Shown here: one piece after another, positions 36,060-45,396 of the stretch
How the letters are laid out: each line of letters begins with the position of its first letter
Numbering within the stretch: the first letter of the stretch is position 1
Assembly: GCF_011682065.1 (NCBI RefSeq)
Contig: NZ_VUYU01000032.1
Location: forward strand, 1 to 64,000
Direction of reading: 5' to 3'
Length of the DNA stretch: 64,000 nt
Source of the DNA: Massilia rubra
GTDB taxonomy: Bacteria > Pseudomonadota > Gammaproteobacteria > Burkholderiales > Burkholderiaceae_D
Translations under genes and position numbers: made by a program
The notes under the pieces: model-generated
Seen by the model: only the letters and a program-made list of their open reading frames with translations
Told to the model about the DNA's origin: nothing
The model's database searches: none

Positions 36060-37009
36060 TTGAGCTGTTCCAGGTAGGCCGCCAGCGCGTTGAGGGTATC
36101 GCCGTCCATGCCGGCCGGCGGCATGCGCGCGCCCGGCTTGATGCTTTGCGGGTCGGCGATCCAGCCGGCCAGGGTGCCGCGATGGGTGCGCAGGGTGCCT
36201 GCGGCGATATGCAGGCGTCCACCGACGTGGGTCAGGTCCGGTCCCAGGCGCGTTACCTCGCTCACGCCGCGAATGGTGTGGCAGGCCACGCAGCGCTGGT
36301 CGATGAAGGCTTGCCGCCCGCGCGCAAGCAGCGCGTTGGCGGGCGCGGCGGCCGGCCCGGCCTGGCGCGCCAGCCAGGCCGCGTAATCGGCCGGCGCATG
36401 GGCGATCACGTGCAGCGCCATGCGCGCATGCTGCTCGCCGCAGTATTCGGCGCACTGGCCGCGATAGACGCCCGCTTGATCCGCCTGCAGGGTCAATCCG
36501 GTAACGCGCCCCGGCACCATGTCCATCTTGCCGCCCAGCGCCGGCACCCACAGGCTGTGAATCACGTCGCCGGAGCTCAAGCCCAGGTACACCGGGGTCC
36601 CCGTGGGAATATGGATTTCATTGGCGCTGACGATGTCCGCGCCGCCATCGGGGTGCGGGTAGCGTACCTCCCACCACCACATGTTGGCGCCGACCGCGAT
36701 CCGCGTTGCGTGCTGCGAGCTCTGGGCCGCCATCTGGCCGCTGCGCCAGGTGCTCCACGCCAGCAGCACGCTCAGCACCGCCACCGGAAAGGCCACGCCG
36801 GCGCCGGCGATCCACGCCATCGGCCGCACCGTGCGCGCGCGCCGCCCGAGGCCCAGCGCGGCGAGCGCCATCACCAGCGCGAACACCAGCGCGCCGCCGC
36901 CGAACAGCACCCACGCGAACTGGCTGATGATGGCCGCGTCGGGGCCGGCGGGGTGCAGCACGGATTGCAGCACAGGCGGCAGCGCGGCTTGCACGGATGT
37001 CCCCTTCAT
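36056..37009 (-). CDS. Cytochrome c oxidase subunit II with C-terminal cytochrome c
   Basis: 317 aa. Two N-terminal helices, then the cupredoxin domain with the CuA ligands in CAEYCGEQHARM, then a class I cytochrome c domain with CVACH and a later Met ligand (RMPPAG). This II-cyt c fusion defines caa3-type oxidases: electrons enter through the haem, pass to CuA and on to subunit I. Overlaps both neighbours by 4 nt. A signal-like start lies at the first helix; the upstream open frame is not coding. Confidence 0.92.
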   Translation of the reverse strand: MKGTSVQAALPPVLQSVLHPAGPDAAIISQFAWVLFGGGALVFALVMALAALGLGRRARTVRPMAWIAGAGVAFPVAVLSVLLAWSTWRSGQMAAQSSQHATRIAVGANMWWWEVRYPHPDGGADIVSANEIHIPTGTPVYLGLSSGDVIHSLWVPALGGKMDMVPGRVTGLTLQADQAGVYRGQCAEYCGEQHARMALHVIAHAPADYAAWLARQAGPAAAPANALLARGRQAFIDQRCVACHTIRGVSEVTRLGPDLTHVGGRLHIAAGTLRTHRGTLAGWIADPQSIKPGARMPPAGMDGDTLNALAAYLEQLK

Positions 37010-37386
37010 CGCAAGGTGTACAGGTAGGCCGCCATGTGGCGCGCTTCGGCTTTGGAGACGCCGACGTTGGGCATCGTGGTGCCGGGTTTCATGGCGGGAG
37101 GATCGACCAGCCAGTCGGCCAGCGGCCCTGGCAAATTGGGAATGCGTCCGGCGATGTAGCTGCGGCGGCCGAATTTGTCGAGCGGCGGGCCGGCGCTGCC
37201 GGTGGCCGCGCCCACGCCGGGAATGGCGTGGCAGGCGCCGCACTGGTACTGCTCCATCAGGCGCTTGCCCAGCACCGCATCGCCGCCGGCCACCGCCAGG
37301 GGCGCGGGTTCGGCGTGCTTGTCGCAGCCTGCCAGCGCCGCGCACAGCACGGCCGCCACGGCGATCGGAAGAGGAAATACGCGCAC
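37006..37386 (-). CDS. Monohaem cytochrome c lipoprotein
   Basis: 126 aa from a GTG with AGGAT upstream. Signal peptide with lipobox ALAGCDK, then one haem site CGACH and a C-terminal Met region (TTMPNVG). It is first in the oxidase operon and overlaps subunit II by 4 nt, so it likely feeds electrons to it. An ATG further upstream (adding about 18 residues) would lengthen the signal region and is less convincing. Confidence 0.82.
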   Translation of the reverse strand: MRVFPLPIAVAAVLCAALAGCDKHAEPAPLAVAGGDAVLGKRLMEQYQCGACHAIPGVGAATGSAGPPLDKFGRRSYIAGRIPNLPGPLADWLVDPPAMKPGTTMPNVGVSKAEARHMAAYLYTLR

Positions 37387-37479
37387 GTTACGATCCTGTG
37401 AAAGCGATTTTGATCGATATAATACAAGAAAAATTGCTATCATTTTTTCAATAGAGCGCGCCTCCCGGCGGTGCCGACC

Positions 37480-38331
37480 ATGCCTTCCAACCGCGTCCGC
37501 CTGATCCTGAAAACCGCTGCCGCCACCCTCGCCGTCGCCGCCGTGACAGTGGCCATCGGCGCCGCGCTGGTGCTCAAAAGCGGCTGGTACAACGTGGCCT
37601 CGACCGAGCAGCATTTCCAGTTCGTCCACACCCTGCTCGAGCAGGGCATGCGCGACTCGGTGCGCTTCCACGCGCGCGCCGTGGCGGCGCCGAAGCTCGA
37701 CAGCGCCGCCCGCATCGGCCGGGGCGCGCTGGTGTACCGCGACCACTGCGTGCAATGCCACGGCGCGCCCGGCGTGGCGCAACAGGACTTCGGCAAGAGC
37801 ATGCAGCCGGTGCCTGGCCCGCTGGTCGACGCGGCGCGCCGCTGGCAGCCGGCGCAGCTGTACTGGATTACCAAAAACGGCATCAAGATGAGCGGCATGC
37901 CGGCCTGGGAATATCACCTGGCCGACGACGATATCTGGTCGCTGGTGGCCTTCATGGTCAAGCTGCCGGAACTGGCGCCGCCCGCGTATGCCGCCATGAG
38001 CGCGCCGTCCGCGCCGGCGTCCGCCGCACCGGCGCTGCCGGCGCGCTGGCCGGGCAATCCGCGGCGCGGGCGCGTCGCGTTGACCCAGTACGCCTGCAAC
38101 GCCTGCCACGTGGTGCCCGGCGTGACCGGTCCCGACACCTATGTCGGGCGGCCGCTGGCCGGCCTTGGCAAGCGCCGCTTCATCGCCGGGCACCTGCCCA
38201 ACACGCAGGAAAACCTGGTGCGCTGGATCCGCGATCCGCACGCCATCGACCCGCTCACCGCCATGCCGGTGCAGGATGTGAGCGAGGCCGACGCGGTCGA
38301 CATCAGCGCTTATCTGCTGACGTTGCGCTGA
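37480..38331 (+). CDS. Membrane-anchored dihaem cytochrome c
   Basis: 283 aa. N-terminal helix (about 12-34), then two cytochrome c domains with CVQCH (about residue 90) and CNACH (about 208), the second closely resembling that of the 37006 protein (VVPGVTGPDTYVGRPLAGLGKRRFIAGHLPN). Divergent from the oxidase operon with about 90 bp between, so shared regulation is plausible. Likely an electron donor from the bc1 complex or a dehydrogenase. A GTG at 37471 is an alternative start. Confidence 0.85.
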   Translation: MPSNRVRLILKTAAATLAVAAVTVAIGAALVLKSGWYNVASTEQHFQFVHTLLEQGMRDSVRFHARAVAAPKLDSAARIGRGALVYRDHCVQCHGAPGVAQQDFGKSMQPVPGPLVDAARRWQPAQLYWITKNGIKMSGMPAWEYHLADDDIWSLVAFMVKLPELAPPAYAAMSAPSAPASAAPALPARWPGNPRRGRVALTQYACNACHVVPGVTGPDTYVGRPLAGLGKRRFIAGHLPNTQENLVRWIRDPHAIDPLTAMPVQDVSEADAVDISAYLLTLR

Positions 38332-38406
38332 CCTTGCGCCGATGGGCAGCGCCGCCTGCGCTACAATCGCGGGCGACTTTACGCTGTCCCCATTTAAGGA
38401 ATACAA

Positions 38407-39258
38407 ATGAAACTGGTTCGTTACGGCCGTCCCGGCAAGGAAAAACCCGGCTTGTTCGATGAAGAAGGACGCCTGCGCGACCTGTCCGGCGTCGTCGCCG
38501 ATATCGATGCCTCGCTGCTGTCTGACAAGGCGCTGCGCAAGCTGGCCAAGATCGACTACAAAACGCTGCCGCTGGTGCGTGGCACGCCGCGCCTGGGCGT
38601 GCCGCTTCGCGGCGTGGGCAAATTCATCGGCATCGGCCTCAATTACGCCGACCATGCCGCCGAAACCGGCGCCACGCCGCCGACTGAACCGATCGTGTTC
38701 ATGAAGGCGATCACCTGCCTGTCCGGCCCGGACGATCCGCTGATGCTGCCGCAGGGTTCCAAAAAAACCGACTGGGAAGTCGAACTCGGGGTGGTGATCG
38801 GCACCCGCGCGCAGTATGTGAGCGAAGAAGACGCGCTCAATTACGTGGCCGGCTACTGCGTCGTCAACGATGTGTCGGAACGCTCGTTCCAGCTCGAACG
38901 CGGCCCCCAGTGGGACAAGGGCAAGGGTTGCGACACCTTCGGCCCGGTCGGCCCGTGGCTGGTCACGCGCGATGAAGTGATCGACGTGCAGCGCCTCGAC
39001 CTGTACCTGGAACTGAACGGCAAGCGCATGCAGACCGGCTGCACCGAGACCATGATTTTCAGCGTGGCGCAGATCGTCAGCTACCTGTCGCGCTTCATGA
39101 CGCTCGAGCCGGGCGACATCATCGCCACCGGCACCCCGCCGGGCGTGGGCGTGGCGCGCAGCCCGCAGCGTTTCCTGAAAAAAGGCGACACCTTGCGCTT
39201 GGGCATCGCCGGCCTCGGCGAGCAGCAGCAAGACGTTATTGCCTACACGAAAACCTGA
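38407..39258 (+). CDS. Fumarylacetoacetate hydrolase-family protein
   Basis: 283 aa. FAH C-terminal fold: GIGLNYADHAAETG, the divalent metal ligands in DWEVELGVVIG and VVNDVSER, and FGPVGPWLV and GDIIATGTPPGVG. The family hydrolyses or decarboxylates 2-oxo acids in aromatic and ureide catabolism (ureidoglycolate lyase, 5-oxopent-3-ene-tricarboxylate decarboxylase and others); the precise substrate is unknown. AAGGA precedes the ATG. TACAAT at 38362-38367 may be its -10 box. Confidence 0.9.
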   Translation: MKLVRYGRPGKEKPGLFDEEGRLRDLSGVVADIDASLLSDKALRKLAKIDYKTLPLVRGTPRLGVPLRGVGKFIGIGLNYADHAAETGATPPTEPIVFMKAITCLSGPDDPLMLPQGSKKTDWEVELGVVIGTRAQYVSEEDALNYVAGYCVVNDVSERSFQLERGPQWDKGKGCDTFGPVGPWLVTRDEVIDVQRLDLYLELNGKRMQTGCTETMIFSVAQIVSYLSRFMTLEPGDIIATGTPPGVGVARSPQRFLKKGDTLRLGIAGLGEQQQDVIAYTKT

Positions 39259-39462
39259 TCCGGGCGGGCGCGTCCCCGCCAGCGCGATGCTTCTTTTATG
39301 TCAATACCCAGCTTGCCGCTGCGGTGACTTTTCGTAAGATTGCAATGCGAATATGGGAACACCATGCAGTCCAGCATGCCGAGATTCGGCGTGCGCGGCC
39401 TGCATGGACGGCTTGTTCCGGCCATGCCGGTCTTTCTCCTGTCAACCCGGAAGAAAGCGACC

Positions 39463-41052
39463 ATGACCAGCTATCGCACCCCTTTCCTGCTCGCCCTCGC
39501 GAGCTGGGCGCTACCTCTGTACGCCACTGCCCAGACGATTCCCCACGGTAGTTATCAACTTTCCTGCAGCAATATTTCGGTCAACGGCGACAAGCTCAGG
39601 GCCAATTGCAAGAAGCTCAGCGGGGTCCAGCAAACCACCACGCTGGAAAAGATGGATGCCTGCGTGAACGCGATCCGCCAGTACGGCGACATCGGCAACA
39701 TCGACGGCAACCTGATCTGCCTGCCGGACCTGCCGCGCCCGAACCCGGCGTTTGTGTTTCCCAAGGCCGAGACCCAGCTGAACCAGTGGATTTTCGGCGG
39801 CGTGGAAAACCAGATCCACCAGCATGGCTGGGGACTGTGGGCCGGACTGACCCAGCCGGTCGGCAGCGTCGACGGCACCGTGGTGCGCGCGTTCGAAACC
39901 TGGACTTCGCCGGGCAACATCATTTTCCGCAGCGCGCCCGAGCGCAAGGCCGACGATGGCAAGAGCGGGCCGCTCGCGCGCCCCACGCTCGACCTGCACC
40001 TGCCGCGCCAGTTCCAGCACGGCCACCGGCCGGCGGAGCGCGGCGCGAGCCTGGTATCGGCCGCAGCGCCCGCCCCCGGCAGGCCGGACACGGCGATCCT
40101 GGTGTCGGTGGCCTACAATCCGCCGGCCGCGCAGCACGCGATCAGCAACCGCCTGTTTTATGAGTCCACCCTCAAGCAACTGATGGCGCAAGGCTACACC
40201 GAGGTGCCGAATTTTCCCGCGAACGCGATCGTGATCAAGCCGGTATTCAAGATCATTCCCAAGAATGTGGAGCGTGGCATCTACGTCTTTCCGGGCTGGC
40301 CGGGACCGGGCGCCGCCAAGCCGAACAGCGGATTTCCCGAAGCGGCCTGGAACAGTTGCGTGTATGTCGACATCAACCGTCCGATCGGCCTCGGTGGCAA
40401 CAGCAACGATGCGGGATGCGACCGGCGCACGCCGGCCAACACCTTCTATTTGAGCGACTTCATCCATACGCGCATCACGGCCGAGAACGCGCCCTTCCTG
40501 TCAGCCCAGCTCAACAAGCCGGTGGCGGCCGGCGACATCGCGATTTTGATCGGCATGCACATCACCTCGCGCGAAAACAAGATGTGGACCTGGCAAACCT
40601 TCTGGTGGGTGGCCGACCCCGACCGTCCGCTCTCGCCCAGTTCGCCCGCCATCGCCGGCGCGCGCCCCATGGCCTACCTGGACGGCGCGGCGCGCCACTA
40701 TGCGATGTCGCTGGCCTACTCCACCGTCACCCCGGCGCAACCGATCACCAAGGGCAAGAACGTGGGCGCGCCGGTGTACGGCTACAACCCCTACCTGGAA
40801 GCCGGTTTCGGGCCGGATGTGTTCGCCGGCATCAGCCGCCCGATCAATGGCACGATCAACGCCAATACCGGAATCCAGTCGAACTGCATGACCTGCCACA
40901 ACCTGGCGGCCTACGCGCCGGCGCCGAAACCGATCATGCCGTACGCCACCGACTTTTACATGAGCATTACCGATCCGATCTTCGACAATACGCTGCGCTC
41001 CGATTTTTCGTGGACCATTGTCGACCTGATCGTCAAGACGCCGGCTAATTAG
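39463..41052 (+). CDS. Secreted CVNH-domain protein with CxxCH haem site
   Basis: 529 aa. Signal peptide (about 1-22, SYRTPFLLALASWALPLYATA). Residues about 25-86 resemble the cyanovirin-N homology fold: PHGSYQLSCSNISVNGDKL ... GDIGNIDGNLIC, with the characteristic cysteines. About 400 residues follow that I cannot assign, and near the C-terminus one CMTCH motif (about residue 481) suggests a covalently bound haem. The combination of a lectin-like module with a haem-binding tail suggests an extracellular or periplasmic oxidoreductase or carbohydrate-binding protein. A longer in-frame start at 39340 would bury the signal peptide. Confidence 0.75.
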   Translation: MTSYRTPFLLALASWALPLYATAQTIPHGSYQLSCSNISVNGDKLRANCKKLSGVQQTTTLEKMDACVNAIRQYGDIGNIDGNLICLPDLPRPNPAFVFPKAETQLNQWIFGGVENQIHQHGWGLWAGLTQPVGSVDGTVVRAFETWTSPGNIIFRSAPERKADDGKSGPLARPTLDLHLPRQFQHGHRPAERGASLVSAAAPAPGRPDTAILVSVAYNPPAAQHAISNRLFYESTLKQLMAQGYTEVPNFPANAIVIKPVFKIIPKNVERGIYVFPGWPGPGAAKPNSGFPEAAWNSCVYVDINRPIGLGGNSNDAGCDRRTPANTFYLSDFIHTRITAENAPFLSAQLNKPVAAGDIAILIGMHITSRENKMWTWQTFWWVADPDRPLSPSSPAIAGARPMAYLDGAARHYAMSLAYSTVTPAQPITKGKNVGAPVYGYNPYLEAGFGPDVFAGISRPINGTINANTGIQSNCMTCHNLAAYAPAPKPIMPYATDFYMSITDPIFDNTLRSDFSWTIVDLIVKTPAN

Positions 41053-41069
41053 GCTGCCGGCCCGGCGAC

Positions 41070-42392
41070 TCAGTCGAGCGCCGCCGCCAGCGAATCGGAC
41101 AGGCGCGACACGATCTCCGACAGGTCGGCATCGGTGGCGATGAACGGCGGCGCCAGCAAAATATGGTCGCCGCGCACGCCATCGATGGTGCCGCCCATCG
41201 GATAGACCATCAAGCCATTGGCCATGGCCTTGTTCCTGACCGACGCGTGCAGCTTGCGGGCCGGGTCGAACGGCGCCTTGCTGGCGCGCTCCTGCACCAG
41301 TTCGAGGGCGATGAGCAGGCCGCGCCCGCGAATGTCGCCCACGTTCGGGTGCGCGCCGAATTCGGCCTGCAGCATGCGCCGCAGCGCTTCGCCGCGCAGG
41401 CGCACCGCCGCCAGCAGGTCGTCGCGCTCGATCACCTTCTGCACCGCCAGCGCGGCGGCGGCGGCCACCGGATGGCCGATGTAGGTATGCCCGTGCTGGA
41501 ACGCGCCGCTGCCCTTGCGCAGCTGGTCGACCAGCGCGCGCTGGGCCAGCACCGCGCCGATCGGCTGGTAGCCGGCCCCGAGTCCCTTGCCGATGGTGAT
41601 GATGTCGGGCGAGACGCCATCCTGCTCGATCGAATACATGGTGCCGGTGCGGCCCATGCCGCACATGACTTCATCGGCGATGAACAGGATGCCGTAGCGG
41701 TCGCACAGGTTGCGCACGCCACGGAAGTAGCCGGGCGTGGGCGGAATCGCGCCGCCGGTCGCGCCCACCACCGGCTCGGCCACGAAGGCGACGATGGTGT
41801 GCGGGCCGGCCGCGTGGATCTGTTCGTCGAGTTCGCGCAGCAGGGCGTTGGTGTACTGGTCCTGGGTCTGGTCCGGCAGGCGGTCGCGGTATTCGTAGCA
41901 GGGCGCCACGCGCGCCACGTCGATCAGGAGCGGCGCGAAGTGGCGGCGGCGCCACTCGTTGCCGCCCACGGCCAGGGCGCCGAGCGTGTTGCCGTGGTAG
42001 CTCTGGCGCCGCGCGATGAATTTGGTGCGCTGGGTCTGGCCGGTTTCGACAAAATACTGGCGCGCCAGCTTCATCGCCGTTTCCATCGCTTCCGAGCCGC
42101 CCGAGACAAGGTACACTTCAGTCAAGCCTTCGGGCGCGCCGGCGGTGAGGCGGTCGGCCAGTTCCTCGGCCACGTCGGTGGTGAAGAAGGCCGTGTGGGC
42201 GTAGGCGTTGCGGTCGATCTGGCGGTGCATCGCGCTGAGGATGTCCGGGTGGCCGTGGCCGAGCGACGACACCGCCGCGCCGCTGCAGGCGTCGATATAG
42301 GTCCGGCCCTCGCTGTCGCGCACCAGCATCCCCAGGGCGCTGACGGCAACCCGCGGGGTTTGCCGGAGATTGCGGTGCATCATGTGGCTCAT
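41070..42392 (-). CDS. Class III aminotransferase
   Basis: 440 aa, PLP-dependent. GMLVRDSEGRTYIDACSG, LVSGGSEAMETAMKLARQ, LFIADEVMCGMGRTG (Asp that contacts PLP) and the PLP lysine in IITIGKGLGAGYQPIG place it in the omega-aminotransferase group acting on omega-amino acids, diamines or similar amines. The start at 42392 has GAGG upstream; a frame extending twelve residues further (to 42428) is possible. Divergent from the carboxymuconolactone-type gene. Confidence 0.9.
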   Translation of the reverse strand: MSHMMHRNLRQTPRVAVSALGMLVRDSEGRTYIDACSGAAVSSLGHGHPDILSAMHRQIDRNAYAHTAFFTTDVAEELADRLTAGAPEGLTEVYLVSGGSEAMETAMKLARQYFVETGQTQRTKFIARRQSYHGNTLGALAVGGNEWRRRHFAPLLIDVARVAPCYEYRDRLPDQTQDQYTNALLRELDEQIHAAGPHTIVAFVAEPVVGATGGAIPPTPGYFRGVRNLCDRYGILFIADEVMCGMGRTGTMYSIEQDGVSPDIITIGKGLGAGYQPIGAVLAQRALVDQLRKGSGAFQHGHTYIGHPVAAAAALAVQKVIERDDLLAAVRLRGEALRRMLQAEFGAHPNVGDIRGRGLLIALELVQERASKAPFDPARKLHASVRNKAMANGLMVYPMGGTIDGVRGDHILLAPPFIATDADLSEIVSRLSDSLAAALD

Positions 42393-42523
42393 AAGGTCCT
42401 CATCATGAAAATTGTTGATGATTGACAATAAGCGGAGAACGTCGCCATTCTGTTGATCTACCCCCGGCTGCGTGCGAATATTTTTGTCTGCGGCAATAAA
42501 CGCAACACATGAAAGGCAAGCGC

Positions 42524-43077
42524 ATGATCGACCGACTCGGGCCTGTGGCAGTGGAACATCTGACGGCGGCGCAGCGGGCGGCGGCGCAAGCGATCATCGA
42601 CGGGCCAAGGGGCGCGCTGTACGGCCCGTTCGTGCCGCTGTTGCGCAGCCCGGAGCTGATGGCATGCGCGCAGCGCATGGGCGAATACCTGCGCGTGCCG
42701 CAGCGATCGGCACGCGCCTGTCGGAGATCGCCATCCTGGTGACGGCGCGCGAATGGGACCAGCAGGTGGAGTGGGCGATACATGCGCCGATTGCCGAGCG
42801 CAGCGGGATCGCGCCGGACGTCGTCAAGGCCATCGGCGAACGGCGCAAGTCGCCGGCCATGGCGGCCGATGAAGCGCTGGTGGTCGATTTTTGCGTGGAG
42901 CTGCATCGCAGCAAGCGGGTCAGCGACGCAACCTATGCGCATGCGCTGGCGCTGTTCGGCGAACAAGGCGTGGTCGATTTGATGGGGATCAATGGGTATT
43001 ACACTTTTTTGGCGATGGTGATGAACGCCGCGCAAACACCGGCGCCGCCATCGACGGCGGCGCCCTTGCCGGCGTAG
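42524..43077 (+). pseudogene. Carboxymuconolactone decarboxylase-family gene with a frameshift
   Basis: The first part (RLGPVAVEHLTAAQRAAAQA ... YLRV) and the second part (AIGTRLSEIAILVTAREW ... LMGINGYYTFLAMVMNAAQT) belong to one AhpD/CMD-like protein but lie in different frames. The switch is at about 42693-42706, consistent with loss of one base. Without it the first frame ends at a TGA at 42740-42742. The second half keeps normal codon use, so the change is recent or a sequencing error. AAAGG precedes the ATG. Confidence 0.75.
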
Positions 43078-43126
43078 TCCGGTGTCACGTCGGTAGCGCA
43101 TCGAACCTGGGATGGAAAGCGACTGT

Positions 43127-43894
43127 ATGAGCATGCGTTGGGATGATCACTTTTTGGCGTGGGAGCGCGTTTATCGCGACCCAGGCCCGGCTTGCTTTAA
43201 CGGTTTGCAGGCGGCGCGCAAGCGCGTGGCCACCAATACGCGCGAGGATTGGATGTGGTTGGCGGATGCGCTGGGCGATGTGCGGCGCAAATTTTTTGTC
43301 GCAATGGTGTTCCGCTTGCAGTCGGTACCGAGGCGCCTGCTGGCGGCGTTGATCTGCGCCGGGGTGAGCGAACTCAATCCCAGCACCAACCAGTACTACA
43401 TCCGTCCCTGCGTCCGCACCTTTGGCACGAAGGAGGTCGTGACCCGCCTGCTGCGGATTGTCGAGGTGGGCTCGAACGAGGAGCAATGTGGCGCGGTGAG
43501 TGCGCTCTACTGGGCATATGGAAACGAGCGCGATGATGACCTGAGCGAACTGCGTGAGCGCCGGCAGCGTCTGTTGCTGATGCGCTTCATCGAGAACGAC
43601 GATGTCAACCTGCGCCGCCGGATCTTGCCGGCGCTCAGCTTCAATGCCGACAAGTACCCGGCCGAGCTTCAACCGCTTGTTGCGACGGCAATGGCGATCG
43701 CCCGCGCCCATCCTGATGCCTACATTCGCCATCGGATCGGCGTTCAGACGGGGGAGGGCGGTCCGCTGATGCCGCTTCCATCGATGAGAGCGGCAGTGGA
43801 TGGTCGGGCCGGCATGTCCTTCGCCGCGTCATCCGTGCCCAGCAGCGCCTCGCACGACTGGTCGTTGAATTATTCGACACGCGTGCTTGAATAG
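43127..43894 (+). CDS. Hypothetical protein, HEAT-like helical repeats
   Basis: 255 aa, soluble. The central part (TKEVVTRLLRIVEVGSNEEQ, SALYWAYGNERDDDLSEL, RLLLMRFIENDDVNLRRRIL) looks like HEAT-type alpha-helical repeats. No recognised family or catalytic motif. No Shine-Dalgarno stands out; an ATG at 43112 is an alternative start. Placed just before the duplicated two-gene modules and convergent with them; similar helical-repeat proteins sometimes act as immunity or scaffold proteins, which is speculation. Confidence 0.65.
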   Translation: MSMRWDDHFLAWERVYRDPGPACFNGLQAARKRVATNTREDWMWLADALGDVRRKFFVAMVFRLQSVPRRLLAALICAGVSELNPSTNQYYIRPCVRTFGTKEVVTRLLRIVEVGSNEEQCGAVSALYWAYGNERDDDLSELRERRQRLLLMRFIENDDVNLRRRILPALSFNADKYPAELQPLVATAMAIARAHPDAYIRHRIGVQTGEGGPLMPLPSMRAAVDGRAGMSFAASSVPSSASHDWSLNYSTRVLE

Positions 43895-43961
43895 CCGCCA
43901 GCGCCTGTCCTGGGATGTGCCGCCCAGCCTGCAATGGCAGCCAGGGCGGGCAGCGCCGGTT

Positions 43962-44204
43962 TCAGGTGCCGTCGTCCGCCAATTCCCGCATCACCGCAGG
44001 GGAAAATACCGATTCGCCGAACAGGTTTTTTTGCTGCTCGGCATTTAAAGGTCTGCCAGTCAGGGGAAGGTGAATTCTTCCGTTCACAGGAAGGATTTCG
44101 CGCTCGTCAGGAACTGCGGCGGCGGCTATTTTTTTTCGTAGTGCCGCCGATGCACGCTTGTATGTAGCAAGCTCATCTGCTTGCTGTTTACCCGGTGTCT
44201 TCAT
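43962..44204 (-). CDS. Module small protein, copy A
   Basis: 80 aa. Charged N-terminal helix (KQQADELATYKRASAALRKK) followed by AAVPDEREILPVNG, then LFGESVFSPAVMREL near the end. Clearly paralogous to the 89-aa protein at 46076. Each follows a 253-aa protein of the same pair at almost the same distance (55 and 54 bp). No known family recognised. Confidence 0.65.
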   Translation of the reverse strand: MKTPGKQQADELATYKRASAALRKKIAAAAVPDEREILPVNGRIHLPLTGRPLNAEQQKNLFGESVFSPAVMRELADDGT

Positions 44205-44259
44205 GGTATTCACTTTAGTGTCGTTGCAGGAATAGTTGCTTTCATCTTTGTAAAAGCGG

Positions 44260-45021
44260 CTAACATGCTGCCAGCGTCTTCCAAATATAGTTTAGCAAAA
44301 TTGACCATGATGGACTGTTCGCGCGCAAATGGAACTGCATTGGCCGCGCGCTCCCGTATGTTTTCCACCACTCGGGACAGCGCGCAAGGACTTCTTGGAC
44401 CGTGCGCAGGCCGTGCATCGCAGCATCCGGATGCCGGGTCATTTCCGCAACATGGACCGGGGCATCGAAACCGAGCTTGGGCCAGACCCAGTAGCCGATC
44501 AGCGCCTCTGGATCGCCGGGCCGTAAAGGCCCGTGTCCGGCGCCATACAGGTGGATGCCGGAGAAGCCGAACCGATAGGCCGTGACCGCCATCAATCCGA
44601 ACGCAACAGTACAAAACCTGGGCGGCGTTTCCGGGGACAGCATCATGCTGCCGATATGCAGGGCATCACACCAGACGCCCGGCGCTTGTTCCGATCGAAA
44701 AGCAATCACACTGTTCTGCTCGCCGTCCTTGACGAACGAGTTGATGAACTGAACGTTCATGCCGGGTGGTGCATTGCCATGTTCGTTCACCCGCAACGCC
44801 CATGCCGCCGACCCATCCGGAATCATGAAAAGGTGTGCGCTCTGTTTTTCAGTGAGTTCAAGTATCGTGCCATCGTGTCGCTCCAGCGTGAAGCCATCGG
44901 ACCGTTGCCCCCGCTTGTCATACAGTTCGCCCTGGAAGTAGTCGCGTGCGATGGGGTGGCCGAGCAGGATGGTCTCGATTTTCCTGATATTGTGTTCGTC
45001 GAACCGTGGCTCGATAATCAT
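44260..45021 (-). CDS. Module large protein, copy A
   Basis: 253 aa, soluble. Aligns along its whole length with the 253-aa protein at 46400: NIRKIETILLGHPIARDYFQGELYD, RVNEHGNAPPGM, VAFGLMAVTAYRFGF and IGYWVWPKLGFDAPV. The last block resembles acetyltransferase-like folds, but I cannot assign a family. The start is chosen so that both copies begin alike, and AGAGG lies seven bases upstream. The open frame extends 48 residues further, without a counterpart in copy B. It precedes the small gene copy A. Confidence 0.65.
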   Translation of the reverse strand: MIIEPRFDEHNIRKIETILLGHPIARDYFQGELYDKRGQRSDGFTLERHDGTILELTEKQSAHLFMIPDGSAAWALRVNEHGNAPPGMNVQFINSFVKDGEQNSVIAFRSEQAPGVWCDALHIGSMMLSPETPPRFCTVAFGLMAVTAYRFGFSGIHLYGAGHGPLRPGDPEALIGYWVWPKLGFDAPVHVAEMTRHPDAAMHGLRTVQEVLARCPEWWKTYGSARPMQFHLRANSPSWSILLNYIWKTLAAC

Positions 45022-45396
45022 GATAGGGCCTCTGATGTGGTGTCGATGGGTGAGTTCATCAGCGCAGTACCGTAACGCTCGGGCGCGAATTTCAGAGTGG
45101 GAAGGTGAGTTCGCGGCAGCGCGGATTGCAAGGATGAGTTCAGCCAGCGTACTCGCCATTGGCATGGGCGCACAGGGCGCTTTGGGGGAAACGGGCGGTC
45201 ACTGTATCGTGGTCAATGATTGCCCGATCATATTGAACTTTCGTCGTGCGAGGCCCGATACGCCATCATCCGAACCCGGCAGTGCGGTGGATCCGTGAGA
45301 GCAAAAAACCTGCGCATCGAAGGCGCCTGGCGATCCTGTCGGGAGTCGCATTGCCTGGCACGGGAGGCCCATGGGCAAGCTAAAAGAAGGAGATAA

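Noticed and set aside
33637-36222. Long alternative frames over the oxidase subunit I/III gene
   Set aside because: The real frame has all haem and copper ligands; the others are low-complexity shadows.
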